Assembly (NCBI RefSeq): GCF_026966905.1
Contig: NZ_JAPUBN010000018.1
Coordinates: 1 to 64,000, forward strand
Source: Marinomonas phaeophyticola
Lineage (GTDB): Bacteria; Pseudomonadota; Gammaproteobacteria; Pseudomonadales; Marinomonadaceae
Direction of reading: 5' to 3'
DNA: 64,000 bases
Both the position numbers and the translations under genes were made by a program. How positions within the stretch are numbered: the first letter of the stretch is position 1; each line of letters begins with the position of its first letter. Under the pieces are notes generated by a model, which ran no database searches, had not been told where the DNA came from, and saw only the letters and a list, made by a program, of their open reading frames with translations. Below, one piece after another: positions 58,008 through 64,000 of the stretch.

Positions 58008-58046
58008 ATTTCGACTATTGGTCGAAATCTGGAAATACAAGTATCA

Positions 58047-58418
58047 TTACTTGATTTCGACAGATGCACCAGCTTCTTCAAGAGCAGCTTTAAGTGCTTC
58101 AGCATCTTCTTTAGAAACGCCTTCTTTAACAGCACCAGGAGCGCTATCAACTAAGCCTTTCGCTTCTTTAAGGCCTAAACCTGTAGCAGCACGAACAGCT
58201 TTAATCACGTTAACTTTCTTATCGCCAGCAGCAGTAAGAATAACGTCAAATTCAGTTTGTTCTTCAGCGGCAGCGCCTGCATCACCTGCAGGACCAGCAA
58301 CAGTAGCCGCTGCTGCAGATACGCCAAATTTTTCTTCCATTGCTGAAATTAGTTCAACAACGTCCATCACAGACATTTCTGCTACTGCATTGATGATATC
58401 TTCTTTAGTTAGAGCCAT
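58047..58418 (-). CDS. rplL: 50S ribosomal protein L7/L12
   Basis: L7/L12 forms the flexible stalk that recruits translation factors. The 123-residue protein has the N-terminal dimerisation helix, an Ala/Gly/Pro hinge ([19 protein letters not shown]) and the C-terminal domain ([20 protein letters not shown]). It is 76 bp after rplJ. Confidence 0.98.
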   Translation of the reverse strand: MALTKEDIINAVAEMSVMDVVELISAMEEKFGVSAAAATVAGPAGDAGAAAEEQTEFDVILTAAGDKKVNVIKAVRAATGLGLKEAKGLVDSAPGAVKEGVSKEDAEALKAALEEAGASVEIK

Positions 58419-58494
58419 GACTCAGATTCCTAGCATTTTAACAATATTGCCTTAAGGCAATGTAACAAATAAATTCAAGATAGAAGCGTTTATA

Positions 58495-58995
58495 TTACGC
58501 TGCTTCTTGCTCTTTTAGATCGCGAACTGCTGCAAGAGTACGGACAAACTTACTAGTTGCACCTTGAATAACACTCATCAAGCGTGAAATAGCTTCGTCG
58601 TACGTAGGCAGAGTAGCCAAACGATCAATGTCGCCAGCAGCCATCAACTCACCGTTGAAGGCTAATGCTTTAACTTCAAACGCATCATTGTCTTTCGCAA
58701 ATTTCTTTAACAAACGAGCAGCCGCACCTGGATGTTCATTTGAAAAAGCAATAAGAGTAGGACCAACAAAACTGTCTTTCAAGCATTCGAAGTCAGTACC
58801 GTCAACCGCGCGGCGAGCTAATGTATTACGCACTACACGTACATATACACCAGCTTCACGTGCTTCTTTACGTAGAGCTGTCATGTTTCCAACGGTAACA
58901 CCGCGGGAATCAGCAACAACAGCAGACAACGCAACTTTAGCAGCTTCGCTAACTTCGGCGACAATGGCTTTTTTGTCTTCTAGACCTAATGCCAC
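58495..58995 (-). CDS. rplJ: 50S ribosomal protein L10
   Basis: L10 anchors L7/L12 to the ribosome and represses its own operon. The 166-residue protein starts at GTG with [20 protein letters not shown], preceded by CAGGAG. The C-terminal helix that binds L7/L12 dimers is present. It follows a 222-bp leader gap after rplA. Confidence 0.98.
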   Translation of the reverse strand: MALGLEDKKAIVAEVSEAAKVALSAVVADSRGVTVGNMTALRKEAREAGVYVRVVRNTLARRAVDGTDFECLKDSFVGPTLIAFSNEHPGAAARLLKKFAKDNDAFEVKALAFNGELMAAGDIDRLATLPTYDEAISRLMSVIQGATSKFVRTLAAVRDLKEQEAA

Positions 58996-59217
58996 TGGTT
59001 TTCTCCTGGATTAACAGGGATCTCTCCCCTAATTTACCAACCCTCCGAAAAAATTTCGAAGTACTCACTGGTGAGTTGGATCCAGTTAATCTGAATCGGG
59101 CCACACCATCTGCGCAGGATGAATATTTTTCAATACCCTATTAAACCCAAAGATTCCTACGGTCTTTGACGACCTGAGCCACACAATTAAGCGCAACCCA
59201 GACCCCAAAGTTTTGAT
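58996..59217 (-). promoter_or_regulatory. rplJ leader region (probable L10 autoregulatory RNA)
   Basis: The 222-base gap between rplA and rplJ is the usual place of the rplJ promoter and the L10-L12 binding leader. The transcript sense contains GGTCGTCAAAGACCGTAGG near 59155-59175, resembling E. coli rplJ leader sequence, and the inverted pair ACTCAC/GTGAGT near 59065-59080. The ligand-binding fold itself was not modelled. Confidence 0.6.
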
Positions 59218-59913
59218 TTAGAATTCTAAAGAACCTAAATCAATCTGTATACCTGGTCCCATTGTAGAAGACAAGGTAACTTTTTTCATGTAAACACCTT
59301 TAGATGAAGCCGGTTTCGCACGACGCAAGTCAGCTAACAACGCTTCAACATTACCCTTAACAGCACCTGCAGAGAAGTCGATAGAACCAACGCCTGCATG
59401 AATGATACCGTTTTTATCTGTACGGTAACGAGCTTGACCTGCTTTAGCATTTTTAACTGCTGTGGCAACATCAGGCGTTACAGTACCTACTTTTGGGTTA
59501 GGCATAAGACCACGAGGGCCTAAGATTTGACCTAGCTGACCAACAATACGCATAGCATCTGGAGATGCGATAACCACATCAAAATCCAAATTACCCGCTT
59601 TAACTTGTTCAGCTAAATCTTCAAAACCAACAACATCTGCACCAGCAGCCGTAGCAGCTTCAGCATTTGCACCTTGCGCAAACACAGCCACACGAACATC
59701 TTTACCAGTACCATTTGGCAAAACAGTAGAACCACGAACAACCTGATCAGATTTACGAGGATCAACACCCAAGTTTACTGACACATCAATTGATTCTTTG
59801 AACTTAACAGTAGAAAGTTCAGCTAGAAGAGCAACAGCCTCTTCCATTGAATACTGCTTAGTAGACTCTACTTTTTCTGCGATCAAACGAGCGCGCTTAG
59901 TTAACTTAGCCAT
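59218..59913 (-). CDS. rplA: 50S ribosomal protein L1
   Basis: L1 forms the mobile stalk at the E site and represses rplKA translation in E. coli. The 231-residue protein includes the signature [18 protein letters not shown]-like [19 protein letters not shown] near residue 128. Its start overlaps the rplK stop by one base. Confidence 0.98.
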   Translation of the reverse strand: MAKLTKRARLIAEKVESTKQYSMEEAVALLAELSTVKFKESIDVSVNLGVDPRKSDQVVRGSTVLPNGTGKDVRVAVFAQGANAEAATAAGADVVGFEDLAEQVKAGNLDFDVVIASPDAMRIVGQLGQILGPRGLMPNPKVGTVTPDVATAVKNAKAGQARYRTDKNGIIHAGVGSIDFSAGAVKGNVEALLADLRRAKPASSKGVYMKKVTLSSTMGPGIQIDLGSLEF

Positions 59914-60347
59914 TAGTTCACACCCTCAACATCAAGACCCATAGCGCGCGCACTACCTGCGATAGTACGAACAGCAGCATCCATATCAGAAGCTGTCAAA
60001 TCAGCCGCTTTAGCAGTAGCAATCTCTTCAAGCTGAGCTCGAGTAACTGTTCCTACTTTCTGAGTATTTGGACGTGGTGAACCACTCTTCAAACCGGCTG
60101 CTTTTTTAAGCAACACAGCCGCTGGAGTAGACTTGGTTTCAAATGTAAAACTACGGTCACTGTACACTGTAATAATAACAGGGGTTGGTAAGCCGGCTTC
60201 AACACCTTGAGTTTTCGCGTTGAAAGCTTTACAAAACTCCATGATATTAACACCATGCTGACCCAATGCTGGACCAACTGGTGGACTTGGGTTCGCTTGA
60301 CCCGCTTTAACTTGTAGCTTGATATAAGCTTGGACTTTCTTAGCCAT
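59913..60347 (-). CDS. rplK: 50S ribosomal protein L11
   Basis: L11 lies in the GTPase-associated region and is needed for RelA activation. The 144-residue protein starts [20 protein letters not shown], with the [19 protein letters not shown] segment. It lies 48 bp after nusG and overlaps rplA by one base. Confidence 0.98.
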   Translation of the reverse strand: MAKKVQAYIKLQVKAGQANPSPPVGPALGQHGVNIMEFCKAFNAKTQGVEAGLPTPVIITVYSDRSFTFETKSTPAAVLLKKAAGLKSGSPRPNTQKVGTVTRAQLEEIATAKAADLTASDMDAAVRTIAGSARAMGLDVEGVN

Positions 60348-60395
60348 TTTCTAACTCCAATTGGGTCTCTGCCTTACGGCTACCCGTTAATACAA

Positions 60396-60929
60396 TCAGG
60401 CCTTCTCAACCTGACTAAATTCCAAATCAACTGGTGTAGAGCGCCCAAATATAAGCACCGCCACTTTGATTCGGCTTTTATCGTAATCCACCTCTTCAAC
60501 AACACCATTAAAGTCAGCAAACGGCCCTTCATTAACACGAACAACCTCACCCACTTCAAACAGAGTCTTAGGACGAGGATTATCAACTCGATCACTTACT
60601 CTTTGCAAGATAGCATCCGCTTCTCTCTCTGTAATAGGAGAAGGCTTGTCAGCAGTACCACCAATAAAACCAAGAACTCGGCCAGTACCTTTAACCAAAT
60701 GCCAAGAGTCATCATTCATATCCATCTGAACCAAAACATAGCCAGGATAGAATTTACGCTCACTCTTGCGCTTTTTACCATCTCGCATCTCAACCACTTC
60801 TTCGGTTGGGACCAAGATATCACCAAAATGCTCTTGCATACCCATTATTTCAATGCGCTCAGTTAAAGAGCGCATTACGTGCTTTTCATAACCTGAGTAA
60901 GCATGTACAACATACCAACGCTTCGCCAC
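60396..60929 (-). CDS. nusG: Transcription termination/antitermination factor NusG
   Basis: NusG links RNA polymerase to Rho or to the ribosome via S10. The N-terminal NGN domain starts [14 protein letters not shown] and the C-terminal KOW domain has [20 protein letters not shown] at 60929 gives 177 residues and has AGGAG seven bases upstream; a TTG at 60935 would put the Shine-Dalgarno too close. It lies nine bases after secE. Confidence 0.97.
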   Translation of the reverse strand: MAKRWYVVHAYSGYEKHVMRSLTERIEIMGMQEHFGDILVPTEEVVEMRDGKKRKSERKFYPGYVLVQMDMNDDSWHLVKGTGRVLGFIGGTADKPSPITEREADAILQRVSDRVDNPRPKTLFEVGEVVRVNEGPFADFNGVVEEVDYDKSRIKVAVLIFGRSTPVDLEFSQVEKA

Positions 60930-60938
60930 GTGCAACTC

Positions 60939-61307
60939 CTAACTTATTACTGCAGAAACAACCCATCCCAAAAAGGAATCGATGCCCCACAGCACAAGAG
61001 ACATAAAAATAACAACTGCCAAAACAATCAAAGTCGTTTGAATTGTTTCTTGGCGGGTTGGCCAAACAACTCGACGAATTTCAGTTTTAGCTTCTCGAGC
61101 CATTACCGAAAACGCCTTACCTTTAACGGTGCTTAGCGCAACAAAACCAGCCACACCCGCTAACGCCAATATAGCAATTAATCTGTAAAGCAACGACTCT
61201 GCGGAAAAGTAGTTATTACCAACAATACCTACCGTCACCAATAGCAGTACAAAAAACCACTTAAATACATCTCCACGAGATTCTGGAGCTTCAGCATTTG
61301 AACTCAT
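60939..61307 (-). CDS. secE: Protein translocase subunit SecE
   Basis: SecE clamps SecY in the inner membrane. The 122-residue protein has three hydrophobic segments as in gammaproteobacteria and the conserved cytoplasmic helix AKTEIRRVVWPTRQETIQTT before the last one. It lies 37 bp after tRNA-Trp and directly before nusG. Confidence 0.97.
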   Translation of the reverse strand: MSSNAEAPESRGDVFKWFFVLLLVTVGIVGNNYFSAESLLYRLIAILALAGVAGFVALSTVKGKAFSVMAREAKTEIRRVVWPTRQETIQTTLIVLAVVIFMSLVLWGIDSFLGWVVSAVIS

Positions 61308-61344
61308 ACTTAAGATATTCCTAGCTAAGATATAGGTACGAAAA

Positions 61345-61420
61345 TGGCAGGCCAGGAGGGATTCGAACCCCCGACATTCGGTTTTGGAGACCGACGCTCT
61401 ACCAGCTGAACTACTGGCCT
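61345..61420 (-). tRNA. tRNA-Trp (anticodon CCA)
   Basis: The reverse strand folds as a full cloverleaf of 76 nt with the acceptor stem AGGCCAG/CTGGCCT, anticodon loop CTCCAAA and T-arm GGGGGTTCGAATCCC. The 3' CCA is encoded. It sits alone upstream of secE, as in Pseudomonas, where tuf precedes it. Confidence 0.97.
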
Positions 61421-61531
61421 ACATTCGTATGGGCGAAAGATAATACTCGCTTACCAGAAGTAAATCAAGATTAACTACCCAGAAAGACAACAAATATTTG
61501 AAAAATATTGCGTGTTTGCTAATTGAGAGCT
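61421..61531 (-). other. Spacer between tRNA-Thr and tRNA-Trp, lacking tufB
   Basis: This 111-base AT-rich spacer occupies the place where many gammaproteobacteria have a second tuf gene. No remnant of an EF-Tu reading frame is visible in it. Confidence 0.7.
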
Positions 61532-61606
61532 GGAGCTCATGAGCAGATTTGAACTGCCGACCTCACCCTTACCAAGGGTGTGCTCTACCAACTGAGCTAC
61601 ATGAGC
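61532..61606 (-). tRNA. tRNA-Thr (anticodon GGT)
   Basis: 75 nt with acceptor GCTCATG/CATGAGC, anticodon loop TTGGTAA, T-arm with TTCAAAT and encoded CCA. It is third in the Tyr-Gly-Thr group. Confidence 0.96.
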
Positions 61607-61609
61607 AAT

Positions 61610-61684
61610 TGGAGCGGGTAGCGGGAATCGAACCCGCCTCTTCAGCTTGGAAGGCTGAGGTAATAGCCACTATACCATACCCGC
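61610..61684 (-). tRNA. tRNA-Gly (anticodon TCC)
   Basis: 75 nt with acceptor GCGGGTA/TACCCGC, anticodon loop CTTCCAA, T-arm GGGTTCGATTCCC and encoded CCA. It lies three bases from tRNA-Thr and six from tRNA-Tyr, so the three are processed from one transcript. Confidence 0.96.
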
Positions 61685-61690
61685 ATTAAT

Positions 61691-61774
<84 letters not shown>

Positions 61775-61815
61775 ACTACCGCAGCAAATTTGCAGCACCC
61801 CAAAAGGTGAGTGCA

Positions 61816-61843
61816 ATTATAGGAGGAGAAAAATCAAATGCAA
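61816..61843 (-). promoter_or_regulatory. tRNA operon promoter
   Basis: Reverse-strand TTGCAT (61838-61843), 16 bp, consensus TATAAT (61816-61821), about 40 bases before tRNA-Tyr. The upstream end overlaps the 3' end region of the next gene. It probably also drives secE-nusG through the tRNAs. Confidence 0.75.
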
Positions 61844-61846
61844 TAG

Positions 61847-62584
61847 CTAACACGGATTTTTTTCTAACTTTATCATCATCTTGTTCAATTCTGACCAATT
61901 TTTAAGCGACTCCAACTGCTCTCTGGTTATTTTATCAACAAACTGTATTTTTAATAGACTAACGACCCTCTCATGTTGAAATGTTTCAACAGGATAGTCG
62001 ACCAAAGATTCAATGCGAGCTTCTTCGCCTTTCGCCGTCCCTTCAACCGAATATAAACCTAAAGAGATCCGATTCTTCATTTCTCCTCGTGTAATTCTAA
62101 AACTATCTATATTTTTCTGCTTTAAATCCGCAATAATCGCAGTTGCCTCTTCTTTCGTCTCTGGGGCCGATATATACAACCAATATTTAATACTATTTTT
62201 CTTTAACTCAACATCGCGATAGCGCCAACCAGACTCTCTTATTTTTGCAAGTAACAACTGTCTATCTTGATCTTTTTCAACCTCAAAAATAGGACAAAAT
62301 GATTCAGACATCACCGCGGCTCGAATAGTGCGCTTGTTATTAGCGTCTTCCACAATTGCCTCTAACTGTGTTTCAAGATCATCCTTAATCTCAACTTGAG
62401 GCGCCTGAGCAGTGTCACCCTCACCATTTAATTCCTGAAGCGACTCACTTAAAGTAACCACCTTCTGACTTACCGGAGGCGCATAAATAGATTTTTTCAC
62501 AACAGACACATTCCTATTCTCTAGTTGATGCCAAGCAAAAAAACCAACATTACCTAAAAATATAAAAAAGAATAACCATTTCAT
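61847..62584 (-). CDS. SPOR-like domain membrane-anchored protein
   Basis: A 245-residue protein with an N-terminal membrane segment (residues 3-17) or signal anchor, a polar linker, and a region around residues 110-185 (YRDVELKKNSIKYWLYISAP and FRITRGEMKNRISLGLYS) that resembles a SPOR peptidoglycan-binding repeat. Pseudomonas has a similar gene between coaX and tRNA-Tyr. Function is unknown. Its start overlaps the coaX stop region by 4 bp. Confidence 0.7.
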   Translation of the reverse strand: MKWLFFFIFLGNVGFFAWHQLENRNVSVVKKSIYAPPVSQKVVTLSESLQELNGEGDTAQAPQVEIKDDLETQLEAIVEDANNKRTIRAAVMSESFCPIFEVEKDQDRQLLLAKIRESGWRYRDVELKKNSIKYWLYISAPETKEEATAIIADLKQKNIDSFRITRGEMKNRISLGLYSVEGTAKGEEARIESLVDYPVETFQHERVVSLLKIQFVDKITREQLESLKNWSELNKMMIKLEKNPC

Positions 62585-63328
62585 GACATTAATATCCGTT
62601 CATCCCCAAGAAGCTTTGCACCTTTCAATACAAGATCAGGGTCAAATGTTTCATTAATCATTAACTGCTCCATGATCCTTTCACCATTCCCGCCTGTAAA
62701 TACATATTTAGCGGAGGGGTAACGACTAACAATACGCTCAATAAAGCCCAATACCATTTCATTACAACCAAAACGCACCGCTTGCCCTGTATTCCTAGGC
62801 AGTTCAGACGTATTTGTCATATCCGCTTCTGAATATCGGATCCGCCCGGTATTCGAGACCAACGATTTTTTCCATCATGTCACTACTGGGTGCTATGTAG
62901 CCTCCCAAATGTCGTCCATCACTATTAACCACATCGATTTTCACTGCCGTTCCCGCATCTACAACGACAACCGTTCCTTGATACTGAGAATGTACATACA
63001 GAACCCCCAACCAGCGATCAATACCTAAACGATGTGGCTCACTGTAAGCATTTTCAACACCACAAGCCACCGCACTTACCTTCAGATCAAGCACATTCGC
63101 ATTCGGATAGCGCTTCCCAACCTCTTCCAACAACAATAAATTATTTGAATCATCTCGCACACTAGCAAAATAAACAGCATGAACTTCAAAAGCATGATCA
63201 TCAATCTCGTGATCACGTCCCCGCCAAATTATGTCATTTTTTAAAAACAGCGCCCATTTTATTGACGTATTGCCAACATCCATTACTAATACACATCGCT
63301 CAGTAGGATGATTATTGTTTACGAACAC
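62581..63328 (-). CDS. coaX: Type III pantothenate kinase, with an apparent frameshift at an A6 tract
   Basis: CoaX phosphorylates pantothenate in coenzyme A synthesis. The first frame holds VMDVGNTSIKWAL, HRLGIDRWLGVL, VDAGTAVKIDVV and LGGYIAPSSDMMEK, then departs into a tail ending at 62804. The other frame continues with LVSNTGRIRYSEADM, NTGQAVRFGCNEMV and FTGGNGERIM to the stop at 62581. They join if the run of six A (reverse strand of 62866-62871) had five, giving DMMEKSLVSNTGRIRY. From GTG 63328, which has GGAGGTGAG ahead, the joined protein has 248 residues. ATG 63343 and ATG 63283 are other starts. Confidence 0.88.
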
Positions 63329-64000
63329 TAACCTCACCTCCATATATATGACGAACCTCTATCCCATCATCAAAAATCAGTGCCCCTTTTTCAGTAATCC
63401 CCTTTACCAAGCCAAATTCTTTCTTGCTGGCGGATTGAAGCATAACCTCAGTCCCAATCAAAATATCGTATTTGATCCACTCATCAACCAACTCTGACAG
63501 ACCTTTGCCCTGATCAAAAGACTGACAAATAGCCGTCAGCTCATTCACTAACAATCCAACGATTGAATTTCGACTAGGTGATCTCCCAAGCAATGAATGT
63601 AAGTCTGTCCAAGGTTGATCTACAGAAGCCATCTCTTGAGGGGCCATTTTTACATTTAACCCAATGCCAATAATGACCTGACAAACATCGCTGTCAGTAA
63701 TCATTTCTAACAGAATTCCACAAATTTTTTGATTATTGATATGAATATCATTTGGCCATTTCAAACCAATATCAGCAACGCCTAACGTATCTAAAACTCT
63801 CGCAACAGCCACCCCAACCGCTAAGCTCAGCCCTTCTATCGCTCCTGTTCCAGATTCAAAGCACCAACCAAAAGAGAGCATGACATTTTGCGCAACCCCG
63901 CCTTCCCATTGACGCCCACGACGCCCTTTACCTTGAGTTTGTTTTTCAGATACAACCAATAAAGGTAAACTTTGACCTTGCTCTATTTGACGCTTGAGTT
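63312..64000 (-). CDS. birA: Biotin-protein ligase BirA, 3' part (start lies beyond the window)
   Basis: BirA attaches biotin to acetyl-CoA carboxylase BCCP and often represses biotin synthesis. The visible part contains the biotinyl-AMP loop QTQGKGRRGRQW, LKWPNDIHINNQKICGILLE and a C-terminal domain with LQSASKKEFGLVKGI. The frame stays open to the window edge, so the 5' part, including any helix-turn-helix domain, is not seen. Its stop overlaps the start of coaX. Confidence 0.95.
   Translation of the reverse strand, partial: LKRQIEQGQSLPLLVVSEKQTQGKGRRGRQWEGGVAQNVMLSFGWCFESGTGAIEGLSLAVGVAVARVLDTLGVADIGLKWPNDIHINNQKICGILLEMITDSDVCQVIIGIGLNVKMAPQEMASVDQPWTDLHSLLGRSPSRNSIVGLLVNELTAICQSFDQGKGLSELVDEWIKYDILIGTEVMLQSASKKEFGLVKGITEKGALIFDDGIEVRHIYGGEVSVRKQ

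Overview
The window is a 64 kb piece of a gammaproteobacterial chromosome made almost entirely of core genes. Gene order (murJ-ribF-ileS-lspA-fkpB-ispH; uvrA-MFS-ssb; birA-coaX-SPOR-like-tRNA Tyr/Gly/Thr/Trp-secE-nusG-rpoBC-str-S10-spc-alpha), moderate GC and protein sequences suggest Oceanospirillales, most likely Marinomonas or a close relative. The genus is an inference from general familiarity, not from a search.

Layout. 1-2950: an rRNA operon on the minus strand (5' part of 23S, a spacer without tRNA genes, complete 16S, leader and a strong promoter). 3086-10439: ispH-fkpB-lspA-ileS-ribF-murJ on the minus strand, with rpsT divergent at 10621. 10969-14424: dgkA, proB, obgE, rpmA, rplU on the minus strand, then divergent ispB. 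16029-17790: fabA-fabB (unsaturated fatty acid synthesis). 17891-24171: two acyltransferases, an M16C metalloprotease, an Smr-domain protein and a TetR regulator on the minus strand. 24383-25778: a GST-cupin pair facing the TetR gene, with palindromic sites between them. 25843-30917: ssb, a YajR-like MFS carrier and divergent, LexA-boxed uvrA. 31071-61307: one continuous minus-strand run of transcription and translation genes (secE-nusG, rplKAJL-rpoBC, rpsLG-fusA-tuf, and the S10, spc and alpha operons). 61345-61774: four tRNA genes. 61847-64000: a SPOR-like protein, coaX and the 3' part of birA.

How it works together: the long minus-strand run makes the ribosome, RNA polymerase, elongation factors and the Sec translocon core. 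It has recognisable promoters before the tRNAs, rpsL, rpsJ and rpsM, an attenuator-like hairpin between rplL and rpoB, and leader regions where autogenous control is expected. The ribF-ispH block supplies flavin cofactors, isoleucyl-tRNA, lipoprotein maturation and isoprenoid precursors. fabA/fabB and the acyltransferases serve membrane lipid synthesis.

No mobile element, CRISPR array, secretion system or recognisable new multi-gene system was found. The points most worth checking are three reading-frame breaks at homopolymers in conserved genes (rpsK, coaX and the YajR-like carrier), a ~98-nt imperfect hairpin filling an unusual rpsN-rpsH gap, a tRNA-free 16S-23S spacer, absence of the second tuf gene from its usual place, and a TetR operator set at the GST-cupin promoter.
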